Of a stretch of DNA of 64,000 nucleotides, positions 1-8,079 are shown one piece after another (position 1 is the first letter of the stretch; every line of letters begins with the position of its first letter). Location of the stretch: NCBI GenBank assembly GCA_965198895.1, contig OZ240676.1, forward strand, positions 1,116,001-1,180,000, given 5' to 3'. Under the pieces are notes generated by a model. The model was given only the letters and a program-made list of their open reading frames with translations, had not been told where the DNA came from and did no database searches. Position numbers and translations under genes: made by a program. The DNA is from LMUY01 sp965198895. GTDB lineage: Bacteria > Pseudomonadota > Alphaproteobacteria > Acetobacterales > Acetobacteraceae.

Positions 1-1038
1 GGTGGGGTGGGTGAAGCCGCTGATCATCAGCACCTTGGTGCCGGCCGCCCAGGCCAGCCAGGCGAGGCCGCTGGACAGGCCGACGAAACCGTCGGCGTGA
101 CGGAGCCATCGGGCGCGTTCCGCAAGCGGGTGGTCGCCCGTCTGGTCCTCGGCGCCGTTCGGGATGTGGGTCCAGAACAGCCCGGTGCCGTGAACCGGCT
201 TTTGGTCGATGCAGATCACACGGTAGCCGCGCTCCTTCAGCCGCAGCACCACGGCGCGCCAGCCGCTCGGGTTGTTCCAGTATTTGCAACCGCTGGAGCT
301 TTGCACGCCGATGCAGACATAGGGCTCGGCGATGGGCCGGCTCTCATCGGGCAGGGCCAGGGTGGGGGCTTCCTCCGCCGGGTCGACGCCGAGAATGTAG
401 CCGGCGGTACGGTGCAAGCCCACCATGCGGAAATCGGTCGGCTGCCACACCGTGTCGGTGTCGTCGAAGAACAGGCCCAGGCAGTAGGTGGCGTAGAACA
501 CCTCGGGCTTGACCTCCTCGTGGGTGACGAAGGTGATGTGCGGATAGGCGTCCTTGAACAGGGGGATGATCAGCGCGGACATCGCGCAGGTCAGCTTGCA
601 GCCGTGCACGCTGGCGAAGCGGGCGGCGTAGGGGAACCAGCCCATGGTGTCGCCCAAAGTGCCGATCGGGAACTGGATCAACACGGGGCGGCCGCGCGCA
701 TCGTAGTCGTGTTGCAGGACGAGGTCCTCGCCGCTCCAGACCTCGATGCGGAAACGGACGAACCAGCGCTTGCTGCTGTTGATGAAGCCTTGCTTCAGCG
801 TGGTCTCGAACAGCGTGTTGCCCGAACCCAAATCGCGCAGCCTGACACGCCACTGACGATCTTCGTCCTGTGGCGGCAGCACCACCCGGCAGCCGAGGTT
901 GAAATCGTAGCGGATCCCGCGCGGCCCTTCCTGGGTGGGGCTCGCCGCGGGGGGTGGATACGCTGGTTTGGCCGGTGCCGAGGCGCTCCCGCTGCTGTTC
1001 GGTGCGCTGGTTTCCGACGTCGTCTCGATTGCACTCAT
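1..1038 (-). CDS. Autotransporter O-heptosyltransferase (TibC/BAHTCr family), 3' end beyond the window
   Basis: The product should transfer heptose from an ADP-heptose donor onto serines of an autotransporter adhesin passenger in the cytoplasm. I read 346 codons on the minus strand from ATG at 1038 to the window edge without a stop. After a low-complexity Ser/Pro/Ala leader of about 45 residues come family-typical blocks: VLIQFPIGTLGDTMGWFPY, then YWNNPSGWR, then CIDQKPVHGTGLFW, HIPNGAEDQTGDHPL and GLSSGLAWLAWA, ending in ISGFTHPT at the edge. These match my memory of the TibC-type family closely. The cysteine-rich iron-finger segment of that family should follow HPT and lies outside the window, as would any adhesin partner. 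The PcaD-PcaC gene is 32 bp upstream on the same strand. Family assignment is confident; the glycosylated partner is unknown. Confidence 0.85.
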   Translation of the reverse strand, partial: MSAIETTSETSAPNSSGSASAPAKPAYPPPAASPTQEGPRGIRYDFNLGCRVVLPPQDEDRQWRVRLRDLGSGNTLFETTLKQGFINSSKRWFVRFRIEVWSGEDLVLQHDYDARGRPVLIQFPIGTLGDTMGWFPYAARFASVHGCKLTCAMSALIIPLFKDAYPHITFVTHEEVKPEVFYATYCLGLFFDDTDTVWQPTDFRMVGLHRTAGYILGVDPAEEAPTLALPDESRPIAEPYVCIGVQSSSGCKYWNNPSGWRAVVLRLKERGYRVICIDQKPVHGTGLFWTHIPNGAEDQTGDHPLAERARWLRHADGFVGLSSGLAWLAWAAGTKVLMISGFTHPT

Positions 1039-1070
1039 GGCGGGCGGCTTACCTGCCGTGGTCGCGTCTG

Positions 1071-2255
1071 TCACTCCGGCCGCATTGCTGTAATGATCTC
1101 TTCGGTGATTGCGAACGCAGTATTGGCGGCAGGTACCCCGGCATAGATCGCGGACTGGATCAGCACCTCGCGCACTTCCTCCTCGGTCAGGCCCTTCTGT
1201 TCCAGGGCTGCGCGTGTATGCAGGCGGAATTCCTCCCAGCGTCCGAGCGCCGTCGTGATGGCCAGCACGATGATACGCCGGGTCCGGTGGTCGAGCCCCG
1301 GGCGGCCCCACACCTCGCTCCAGGCGAAGCGGGTGATGAATTGCTGGAATTCCCAGGCGAACCCGCCCTTTTTTGCGAGCGCGCGGTCCACCCAGGCGTC
1401 GCCCAGGACGGCGCGGCGATTGTTGATGCCGGCGTCGAACAGGGCGTCGCGACCCGCCTCCAAGTCGCCTGCCTCGCCGGGCAGAAAGAAGTCGGCCAGC
1501 AGCGCGGCCAGTGCGTCCGGCCGTTCCAGGGCGGAAATGTGGCCGGTCGGCAGGCTGACCAGCTTGGCGCCGGGAATGGCGGCCGCGATCGGCTCGGAGC
1601 CGGTGGCGGGCGGGGTCGCCTCGTCCAGCGACCCGGCCACGACCAGAGTGGGAGTGGTGATGCCCGGCAGCTTGTCCTTCACGTCCAGGCCGGCAATGGC
1701 CATGCAGCAACCGGCATAGCCCTGCTTGTCCAGTGCCTCGAACGTCGCGCGGGCGGTGGCGAGATAGGGCGGGTTGGCCGCGCGCACCGCCGGCGGGAAC
1801 CAGCGCGCCATGATCGCATCGGCCATGGCAGCCGTGCCGCCCGACCGGATCGCCGCCGCCCGGTCGTGCCAGGACTGCGCGGGGATGTCGGCGGTGCTGT
1901 TGCAGATCGCGATCGCCGTCAGCCGGTCCGGCGCCGTTACGGCAAGCTGCATCGCCGTCATGCCGCCCAGCGACACGCCGGCCACCGCGGCCTTGGGTGC
2001 TCCAGCCGCGTCCAGCACCGCCAGTGCGTCCAGGGCCAGATCCTGCATCGTGTAGTCGCCCGGGGGAACGTCGGAGGCGCCGTGGCCGCGGGCGTCCATC
2101 CGCAGCAGCCGGAACCGCCCGGAGAGCGCACGCACCACGCCGCTCCACATCGCATGGTCGGCGCCAACCGAGTTCAGCAGCAGCAGAACGGGACGATCGG
2201 GGTGACCGTCGGCGCGCCAATACAGGCGTACACCGTCTCGTAGGGCAAAAGGCAT
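1071..2255 (-). CDS. pcaL: PcaD-PcaC fusion: 3-oxoadipate enol-lactonase / 4-carboxymuconolactone decarboxylase
   Basis: This is a 394-residue two-domain protein. The N-terminal half is an alpha/beta hydrolase with the nucleophile elbow GVSLGG (Ser near 95) and a late catalytic His in LPTGHISALERP. The C-terminal 120 residues form a carboxymuconolactone-decarboxylase domain (GRPGLDHRTR, RLHTRAALEQ). Such fusions perform two consecutive steps of the protocatechuate branch of the beta-ketoadipate pathway in the cytoplasm. I start at ATG 2255 because GAGGAAACAGC precedes it; an in-frame GTG/TTG extension upstream to 2318 reads as non-conserved filler. No other pca genes are visible, so the gene is separated from its pathway here. 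The N-terminal half could also act on another enol-lactone. Confidence 0.85.
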   Translation of the reverse strand: MPFALRDGVRLYWRADGHPDRPVLLLLNSVGADHAMWSGVVRALSGRFRLLRMDARGHGASDVPPGDYTMQDLALDALAVLDAAGAPKAAVAGVSLGGMTAMQLAVTAPDRLTAIAICNSTADIPAQSWHDRAAAIRSGGTAAMADAIMARWFPPAVRAANPPYLATARATFEALDKQGYAGCCMAIAGLDVKDKLPGITTPTLVVAGSLDEATPPATGSEPIAAAIPGAKLVSLPTGHISALERPDALAALLADFFLPGEAGDLEAGRDALFDAGINNRRAVLGDAWVDRALAKKGGFAWEFQQFITRFAWSEVWGRPGLDHRTRRIIVLAITTALGRWEEFRLHTRAALEQKGLTEEEVREVLIQSAIYAGVPAANTAFAITEEIITAMRPE

Positions 2256-2330
2256 GCTGTTTCCTCGTGGGCCGCGTGACGGTCGCAGTGAAGGAGAAAC
2301 CGGCCGCACAGGCAACACCGCTCGGGCGGT

Positions 2331-3230
2331 CTAGCCTACCACGACGGCGATCGGCACGGGTGCGTTGCTGATGGACACCGGCGTCTCACCGGCGGGATCG
2401 CCATCGGCCTGGGCGGGGACGCTGCCATTGCCCAGGATCTCCACCGCCATCGCCGTCCGGATCTGCAGACCGGGCATGCGGGGCAGCAGGTTGAGCGGCA
2501 GGGCGGCACCGTACATCAGCGCCGCCGCCGTCCCATAGCGCTCGAACAGGGCCACGCTGAACCCTGGCTGGCAGGCATCCGCCCCCGGCGCCAGTATGAA
2601 CCGGCCGGCATACAACCGGCCCTTGCTGACGATCACGCTGGCCGCCTCGGTCTCGGCGCCGTCCAGCCGCAGCCGGAGCCGGGGATAGCGATAGCGCCCC
2701 ATCTCGCGGACGGTCTGCGCGACATAGGCGCCCTTCCCCAGGAACCGCTTCAGCGACGGGCTGATGCCGTGCACGACCTGGGCATCCAGCCCGACTCCGA
2801 GCATCTGCACGAACAACCGCTTTATGGCCGGCCCTTGGGCGATGCCGGGCCACAGCATACAGGTGCGTCCAAATGCCAGTGCGGCCGCGACGGCACGTGG
2901 ACTGAACGGCAGCGCGAGTTCGTGGGCCAGGACGTTGGCGGTGCCCAACGGGATCACCCCGAGATGGGCGCCGCTGCCGGCAAGCCCGTTGGCGACTTCG
3001 GCGATCGTGCCGTCGCCGCCCGCCGCGACGATCAGCCTGGTTCCGGCAGCGGCTGCGTCACGCGCCAGCTCGGTCGCGTGCCCCGCCCAATGCGTCTCGG
3101 CCAGTTCCATCCGCATGCCATTGGCCGACATGACGTCGAGTACCTGCCACAAGGCATGCGCGCGTCGACGGCCCGCCGTGGGGTTGAAGATCACGATGGG
3201 TGGGGGAGGACGGGAAAGCCGAGTCGACAT
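2331..3230 (-). CDS. Diacylglycerol kinase family lipid kinase
   Basis: This 299-residue cytosolic or membrane-peripheral lipid kinase probably phosphorylates diacylglycerol, or a related lipid alcohol, to the phosphatidate level. The nucleotide-binding loop GGDGT lies near residues 71-75, followed by EVANGL and IPLGTANVLAHEL, the hallmark of the DagK/YegS catalytic domain. The C-terminal half (FVQMLGVGLDAQVV, YAGRFILAPGA) matches the beta-sandwich domain of the family. I chose ATG 3230 because the protein then begins just before the conserved IVIFNPTAG strand; upstream in-frame codons to 3305 are not family-like. It is divergent from the plcP-like gene and shares a 182 bp gap holding a Pho-box-like element. 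A role in recycling diacylglycerol released by PlcP is an inference from context. Confidence 0.85.
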   Translation of the reverse strand: MSTRLSRPPPPIVIFNPTAGRRRAHALWQVLDVMSANGMRMELAETHWAGHATELARDAAAAGTRLIVAAGGDGTIAEVANGLAGSGAHLGVIPLGTANVLAHELALPFSPRAVAAALAFGRTCMLWPGIAQGPAIKRLFVQMLGVGLDAQVVHGISPSLKRFLGKGAYVAQTVREMGRYRYPRLRLRLDGAETEAASVIVSKGRLYAGRFILAPGADACQPGFSVALFERYGTAAALMYGAALPLNLLPRMPGLQIRTAMAVEILGNGSVPAQADGDPAGETPVSISNAPVPIAVVVG

Positions 3231-3266
3231 GATCGGGCACCCTGGCCAGGTTGCCATTGCGTTCGA

Positions 3267-3295
3267 ATGACAGACTGGGGTCAGTTTCGTGACGT
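3267..3295 (-). promoter_or_regulatory. Pho-box-like element (three 11-bp-spaced half-sites)
   Basis: On the minus strand three 7-mers start exactly 11 bp apart: ACGTCAC, CTGACCC and CTGTCAT. The last matches the PhoB half-site CTGTCAT at all seven positions; the others are weaker (about 5/7 to CTGTCAC and 4/7). The element ends 36 bp before the lipid kinase start and lies about 117 bp before the plcP-like start. A second looser CGTCAT...TGACAC pair sits at 3323-3345. PhoB control of plcP/agt is known in other alphaproteobacteria; its presence here is inferred from the spacing. Confidence 0.45.
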
Positions 3296-3412
3296 TCCAG
3301 TCCAAGTCCTGTGTTCAGCGCCCGTCATCTAATCTTAACTGACACGACGCGGGACTGCCGCCTATGAGCAGACCATGTACGATGAGTATTCCGGGAAGCA
3401 GGTGCGGCCCTC

Positions 3413-4234
3413 ATGAACGCCTCAATCGAAGCTAACCGGCCAACCTACCGCTACCGAGCCATCTTTATCTCCGATGTGCATCTTGGAACCCGAGATTGCC
3501 GCAGCGATTTCCTTGCCGATTTCTTGCGGCAAAGCAGCAGCGACTACCTTTATCTCGTCGGCGATATCGTCGACGGCTGGCGGCTGCGGAAATCCTGGTA
3601 TTGGGATGCCTCGCATGACGAGGTGATCCGTCTCGTTCTGAAAAAGGCGCGTTCCGGCACGCAAATCACCTACATTCCGGGCAACCACGACGAGATGTTC
3701 CGCGCCTGGCTGCCGCTCGGCTTGGAAGTCGCCGGCGTGAAGCTGCGCAAGGATGCCGAGCATACCACGGTGGACGGCCGCCGGCTCCTGGTAATGCATG
3801 GTGACGAGTTCGACAGCGTCGTTCGTTACGCCAAATTCCTGGCCCTACTAGGCGACCGGGCCTATACTGCCGCTCTGGTGGCAAACCGTTACTTCAACGC
3901 GATTCGCCGGCGCCTGGGGCACCCCTACTGGTCCCTGTCCGCCTGGTTGAAGCGTCGCGTGAAGGAAGCGGTGAAGGCCATCGACCGGTTTGAGACCGCC
4001 GTGGCTGGCGAGGCCCGGCGGCGCGGCTTCGATGGGGTGGTCTGCGGCCACATCCATCACGCCGAAATGCGAGAGGTGGGTGGCGTGCTATATCTCAACG
4101 ACGGGGACTGGGTGGAGAGCTGCACCGCACTCGTCGAGCACGAGGACGGGCGGTTGGAGCTGATCGACTGGGCGGCCATCAACCGTCTGTCGTTCACGGC
4201 CCCGAGACGCACGGTGGTGGCTGTTCCTGCCTGA
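3413..4234 (+). CDS. plcP: PlcP-type metallophosphoesterase (phospholipase C; LpxH-like fold)
   Basis: This 273-residue calcineurin-like metallophosphoesterase has the metal ligands expected of COG2908: ISDVHLG (Asp21, His23), LVGDIVDGW (Asp51), PGNHDE (Asn91, His92), MHGDEFD and CGHIHH. It resembles PlcP of Sinorhizobium, the manganese-dependent phospholipase C that removes headgroups from phosphatidylcholine and related phospholipids during phosphate starvation, more than UDP-2,3-diacylglucosamine hydrolase: WRLRKSWYW, WSLSAWLKRRVK and DWVESCTALVEHEDG are blocks I associate with PlcP. The Agt-type glycosyltransferase gene begins right at its stop, the same arrangement as in plcP-agt operons. 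The lipid A genes further downstream keep LpxH as an alternative, so the substrate needs testing. Confidence 0.8.
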   Translation: MNASIEANRPTYRYRAIFISDVHLGTRDCRSDFLADFLRQSSSDYLYLVGDIVDGWRLRKSWYWDASHDEVIRLVLKKARSGTQITYIPGNHDEMFRAWLPLGLEVAGVKLRKDAEHTTVDGRRLLVMHGDEFDSVVRYAKFLALLGDRAYTAALVANRYFNAIRRRLGHPYWSLSAWLKRRVKEAVKAIDRFETAVAGEARRRGFDGVVCGHIHHAEMREVGGVLYLNDGDWVESCTALVEHEDGRLELIDWAAINRLSFTAPRRTVVAVPA

Positions 4235-4235
4235 C

Positions 4236-5297
4236 ATCGGCCTGGCTCCGCGCTCCGCAACGCCACAGCGTATCCTCATCATATCGGATGCCTGGCAGCC
4301 GCAGGTGAACGGTGTCGTGCGGACGTTGTCGACGCTCGTGCGCGAACTGACCGCGATGGGGCACATCGCCGAGGTCATCGGCCCCGACCGCTTCCGGACA
4401 CTGCCCTGCCCGACGTATCCGGACATCCGTCTGTCGATCCTGCCCCGGCGCCGCTTGGCCAAGATGATCGACGCCTTTGCACCCGATGCGCTCCACATTT
4501 CGACCGAGGGCCCGCTCGGCCTTGCCGCCCGGGCGATCGCCGTCAAGCGTGGCTGGCAGTTCACGACGGCCTTCCACACGCGGTTCGCGGAATACCTGTA
4601 TGCGCGGACCCGGATTCCGGTGTCGCTAAGCTATGCCTGGCTGCGGTGGTTTCACGGGGCCGGCGCCGGACTCATGGTCGCGACCGAGAGCTTGCGGCAG
4701 GAACTGGCCGGGCGCGGCTTCCGCACTATCAAGTCCTGGTCCCGCGGCGTGGACCTCGATCTGTTCCAGCCGGAGCCGCGGGAGAATTGGCCGTATCCAC
4801 GCCCGATCTTCGCCTATGTCGGGCGGGTCGCGGTGGAAAAGAACATCGGCGCTTTCCTCAGCCTCGAGCTGCCCGGCACCAAGGTCGTCGTCGGCGATGG
4901 TCCGGCGCGGGCGTCGCTGGAGCGGCGATTTCCCGATGCGCATTTCGTCGGCATGCGCCATGGCGTGCCTCTGGCGGCGTCGTTCGCCGGGTCCGACGTC
5001 TTCGTGTTCCCGTCGCTGACGGACACGTTCGGGCTGGTGATCCTGGAAAGTCTCGCGTGCGGCACGCCAGTTGCCGCCTTCCCCGTAACCGGCCCGCGCG
5101 ACGTGTTGCTCGAGGGGGGACCCGGCGTCGGCGCCACCGACCCCGACCTCCGCACCGCCGCCCTGCAAGCGCTCGCCACGGGCGACCGCGCCGCCTGCCG
5201 GGCCCACGCGGACCGTTTCTCGTGGCGCGCCTGCAGCGAAACGTTCTTCCAGAACCTGGTGCCGATCACTCAACCGGTGCTCGAAGCCACGTCTTAG
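4236..5297 (+). CDS. agt: Agt-type GT4 glycosyltransferase (diacylglycerol glycolipid synthesis); start codon unusual
   Basis: The product is a GT-B retaining glycosyltransferase expected to add a sugar or glucuronate to diacylglycerol on the cytoplasmic face, making phosphorus-free glycolipids. Family blocks are clear: RILIISDAWQPQVNG at the N-terminus, HISTEGPLGLAARA, YVGRVAVEKNIGAFLSLELP, VVVGDGP, and the donor-site region SLTDTFGLVILESLACG. The first ATG/GTG/TTG is GTG 4305, but that start would delete the conserved first strand and QPQ before VNGVVRT. Reading back in frame to the stop at 4161 I find no ATG, GTG or TTG; candidates are ATC at 4236, one base after the plcP stop, or CTG at 4242. 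I therefore give 4236. It forms a pair with the PlcP-like gene. Confidence 0.8.
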   Translation: MGLAPRSATPQRILIISDAWQPQVNGVVRTLSTLVRELTAMGHIAEVIGPDRFRTLPCPTYPDIRLSILPRRRLAKMIDAFAPDALHISTEGPLGLAARAIAVKRGWQFTTAFHTRFAEYLYARTRIPVSLSYAWLRWFHGAGAGLMVATESLRQELAGRGFRTIKSWSRGVDLDLFQPEPRENWPYPRPIFAYVGRVAVEKNIGAFLSLELPGTKVVVGDGPARASLERRFPDAHFVGMRHGVPLAASFAGSDVFVFPSLTDTFGLVILESLACGTPVAAFPVTGPRDVLLEGGPGVGATDPDLRTAALQALATGDRAACRAHADRFSWRACSETFFQNLVPITQPVLEATS

Positions 5298-5310
5298 CCG
5301 CGGCAAAGCG

Positions 5311-5336
5311 GTGGGCTGCGAGCAGCCCACCCTACG
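5311..5336. repeat. Dispersed palindrome, GTGGGCT/AGCCCACCCTACG family (copy 1)
   Basis: GTGGGCTG and CAGCCCAC form a perfect 8-bp stem around CGAG, followed by CCTACG. Relatives lie at 14774-14847, 19524-19547 and 22846-22864. It sits between the convergent agt-like and HAD genes, where it can also serve as a transcription stop, although no T-run follows. Confidence 0.7.
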
Positions 5337-5347
5337 GTTTGGAGCCG

Positions 5348-6022
5348 CTAGGGGCGGCCACCGGCAAACAGGCTGTGGTCGAGTTGCTGCAACAAGTCCG
5401 CCGGGTCCTGGTAGATCGCCACGCAGCCGGCTTGCCTCAAATCCGCCTCGGCAAAGCCACCGCATAGCATGCCAATGGTGCGAATTCCGAGCTTGCCAGC
5501 GGCTTCGGCGTCGTATGGCGTGTCGCCGATGGCGATGAGTTCGACCGGGGGCGGGTTGCCGAGACGGCGCATCGCGGCGGCGAAGATGTCCGGGTGCGGC
5601 TTGGATCGCTCGGCATCGGCGGAGGACGCCTCGACGTCGATCAGATCCTCGATGCCCGCGATCTTCTTGTAGATCTCGAGCTCGTCCTTTTTGGCCGAGG
5701 ACGCGAGCGCGACATCGAACCCCAAATCGCGAAGTCGGCCGATCAGTTCGGGTACACGGGCGAAAGGGCGCAGGCCGGACAGATAGCGTTCCTTGAACAC
5801 CTCGCTCCGATGCGCCTCGAGCTTATCCCCGATCTCGGACCGTTCGGCGTCGGACAGGAAAACCGGCAGCAATTGGTCGCCACCTTTGCCGATCTGACTG
5901 CGAATCGCATCGAATGCGATCTCATGCCCGAAATCGGCAAACGCGTCCTGCCAGGCGTGAGCGTGGGCGTCGACGGAATCGATTAACGTGCCGTCTATGT
6001 CGAAAATCGCGGCGGTGACCAT
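5348..6022 (-). CDS. HAD-superfamily hydrolase (phosphoglycolate-phosphatase-like)
   Basis: This 224-residue cytosolic phosphatase carries motif I FDIDGTLIDSVD (Asp8 nucleophile, Asp10), a helical cap of about 65 residues, motif II LASSAKK, motif III SKPHPDIF and motif IV IGDTPYDAEAA, all canonical for cap-type HAD phosphatases. The start at ATG 6022 is set by AGGAG nine bases upstream and by the position of motif I; the frame is open further upstream to 6280 but that stretch is antisense to the acyltransferase gene. Substrate is unknown: phosphoglycolate, a sugar phosphate or beta-phosphoglucose are all possible. It is divergent from the DUF374 acyltransferase gene. Confidence 0.85.
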   Translation of the reverse strand: MVTAAIFDIDGTLIDSVDAHAHAWQDAFADFGHEIAFDAIRSQIGKGGDQLLPVFLSDAERSEIGDKLEAHRSEVFKERYLSGLRPFARVPELIGRLRDLGFDVALASSAKKDELEIYKKIAGIEDLIDVEASSADAERSKPHPDIFAAAMRRLGNPPPVELIAIGDTPYDAEAAGKLGIRTIGMLCGGFAEADLRQAGCVAIYQDPADLLQQLDHSLFAGGRP

Positions 6023-6115
6023 GCGTTTGCTCCTGCCCGTCAGCCCCCAACGGGCGCGGACTGGCATGGTTCGTGGCGTCATGCTACCCGCCCCGCCGAT
6101 GACAAGACCGCGACC

Positions 6116-6817
6116 GTGCTGAAGAAGCTGCTGCGGAGTGCAGGAATCCAGGCAGTGACCGCGCGGATCGTGGGGCTGTACCTCCACGCTGCCCTGCGCA
6201 CCACCCGCTGGACCGTGGTGGGAGCGGAGAACATCGCCGCCCACATCGCCGGCCGGCCCGCCATCGCGGCGTTCTGGCACGAGCGGCTGCCGCTGCTACC
6301 GGCGCTGTGGTTCCACATGCGGGCCAAGGGCGCCCAGGGCACGCCACGCGTCCTGGTCAGCAAGCACCGGGACGGCCGGTTCATCGGCACGGTGGTGCGG
6401 CGGTTCGGGGTGCAGGTGGTGCACGGCTCCTCCTCCAAGGACGGATCGGCGCGGGATGTCACGGAGAAAGGCGGAGCGACCAGCATCCGCGTGCTGCTGG
6501 GCGAGTTGCAAGCCGGGCAACATGTGCTGATCACGCCCGACGGACCGCGCGGCCCACGGCGGCGGGCAGCCCCTGGGGTCGCGCAACTGGCGGGCCTGTC
6601 CGGGGCGCCGGTTCTGCCGGTGGGCGCGCAGACCAGCCGGCATCGCGTGCTGCCGACATGGGACCGGATGTACGTGCCGCTGCCATTCGGGCGCGGCGTG
6701 ATCGTGTGCGGCGAGCCGATCGAGGTGCCGCGGGACGGCTGGGAGGCCGCGTTGCCGGCGATCGAGGCCGCGCTGAGCGATGTCGCCGACGCTGCGGATC
6801 TGCTGTGCCCGCGGTAG
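6116..6817 (+). CDS. DUF374 lysophospholipid-acyltransferase-like protein
   Basis: This 233-residue protein belongs to the DUF374 branch of the PlsC-like acyltransferases, commonly found beside waaA in alphaproteobacteria and presumed to act in outer-membrane lipid assembly. The block AFWHERLPLLP gives the active-site His region, with VSKHRDGRFIG, RRFGVQVVHGSSS and ITPDGPRGPRR following, and a membrane-associated N-terminal helix. The start is GTG 6116, giving MLKKLLRS; the ATG at 6099 is out of frame and the Shine-Dalgarno is weak. The gene overlaps waaA by 13 bp, so it heads the operon DUF374-waaA-lpxK-lpxL. The exact acyl acceptor is not known. Confidence 0.8.
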   Translation: MLKKLLRSAGIQAVTARIVGLYLHAALRTTRWTVVGAENIAAHIAGRPAIAAFWHERLPLLPALWFHMRAKGAQGTPRVLVSKHRDGRFIGTVVRRFGVQVVHGSSSKDGSARDVTEKGGATSIRVLLGELQAGQHVLITPDGPRGPRRRAAPGVAQLAGLSGAPVLPVGAQTSRHRVLPTWDRMYVPLPFGRGVIVCGEPIEVPRDGWEAALPAIEAALSDVADAADLLCPR

Positions 6818-8079
6818 GTGGCCTCGGGATCGCCGTCGCCTGGCAGGTGGCGGCCACGCTCGCCGCCCCCGGGTTGCGATTGATGCTGCGTCGCCGGGTC
6901 GGGCGCGGCAAGGAGATCGCCAGCCGCCTGCCAGAACGGCGCGGCATCGAAGCCTCGCCTCGGCCACCCGGCCGGCTGATCTGGATCCACGCCGCCAGCG
7001 TGGGGGAGACGGTGTCTGTGATCCCAGTGCTGGAAGCATTGCGCGACCGGGCCGTGACCGTGCTGATGACGACCGGGACGGTCGCCTCGGCGAAGCTGTT
7101 GCTGCAGCGCTGCCCCGATGCGCTGCACCGCTTCGTGCCGCTCGATGTTCCGCGCTGGGTCGGACGCTTTCTGGACCATTGGCGGCCCGACGCGGCGGCG
7201 TTCCTGGAAAGCGAGCTGTGGCCGAACATGCTGGCCGCGTGCCGCCGGCGAGGGGTGCGGTTGATGCTGCTGAACGGCCGGATGTCGGACCGCAGCCAAG
7301 CCGGGTGGGCGCGTGCTCCCGGCTTTGCTCGCCGCGTGATCGGCGCGTTCGACAGCGTGTGGGCGCAGTCCGATGCCGATGCGCAGCGGCTCCGGTCGCT
7401 TGGCGGTCACGAGGTCACCTCACCGGGCAATCTGAAGTTCGCCGCCGCCCCGTTGCCGGCCGATGCGGCCGAACTGGCCAGGCTCGGCGCCCTGCTCGGC
7501 GACCGGCCACGGTGGCTGGCGGCCAGCACGCACCCGGGCGAGGAGGCCATCGCCGCCGCAATCCATCGCCGCCTGCGTCCGCGCTACCCCGGGCTTCTCA
7601 CCGCCATCGCGCCCCGCCACCCCGATCGTGGCCCGGCGATCGCGGCCGAGTTGGGTGCGTCCCGCCGCGGCGCCGGCCAGGACCCACCCGAAGGCGGCCT
7701 GTGGGTCGCGGACGGGCTGGGCGAGATGGGGCTGCTCTACCGATTGTTCCCCACCGTGTTCATCGGCAAGAGCCTGACTTCGGAGGGTGGCGGACAAAAT
7801 CCGCTGGAGCCCGGCCGACTCGGCTGCTCGCTGGCCGCGGGCCCGGCCATGGCCAACCAGGCCGGGGCGGCGGCCATCCTGACCCGCGCGGGAGGCCTTG
7901 TGACCGTGGCAGACGAAGCCGCCTTGGCTGCCTGGGTGGACCTGCAGCTTCGTGACGCTGCCGCGCGCCAAGCGGCCGGGCGGGCGGCACAGGCGGCGGC
8001 CGGGGCGGACGCGGACCTGCCGCGCCGGGCCGCCGAGGCGCTGCTGGCGATGGCCGATAAAAGCCGCGGGACCGGCTGA
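6805..8079 (+). CDS. waaA: 3-deoxy-D-manno-octulosonic acid (Kdo) transferase
   Basis: WaaA transfers Kdo from CMP-Kdo to lipid IVA at the inner face of the cytoplasmic membrane. With GTG 6805 as start the protein has 424 residues, the usual size. An N-terminal hydrophobic anchor (VAWQVAATLAAPGLRLML) precedes RGKEIASRLPER, then WIHAASVGE with the catalytic Glu, MTTGTVAS, FLESELWPNM, LLNGRMSDRS, SPGNLKF and FIGKSLTSEGGGQNPLEP. GTG 6805 is preferred over ATG 6883 because the latter would remove the anchor. It overlaps the DUF374 gene by 13 bp and lpxK by one base (TGATG), so all are probably translationally coupled. Confidence 0.92.
   Translation: MPAVGGLGIAVAWQVAATLAAPGLRLMLRRRVGRGKEIASRLPERRGIEASPRPPGRLIWIHAASVGETVSVIPVLEALRDRAVTVLMTTGTVASAKLLLQRCPDALHRFVPLDVPRWVGRFLDHWRPDAAAFLESELWPNMLAACRRRGVRLMLLNGRMSDRSQAGWARAPGFARRVIGAFDSVWAQSDADAQRLRSLGGHEVTSPGNLKFAAAPLPADAAELARLGALLGDRPRWLAASTHPGEEAIAAAIHRRLRPRYPGLLTAIAPRHPDRGPAIAAELGASRRGAGQDPPEGGLWVADGLGEMGLLYRLFPTVFIGKSLTSEGGGQNPLEPGRLGCSLAAGPAMANQAGAAAILTRAGGLVTVADEAALAAWVDLQLRDAAARQAAGRAAQAAAGADADLPRRAAEALLAMADKSRGTG

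Noticed and set aside
954..2243. Plus-strand open frames across the first 2.3 kb
   Set aside because: They mirror the heptosyltransferase and PcaD-PcaC genes and have no start-site or motif support.
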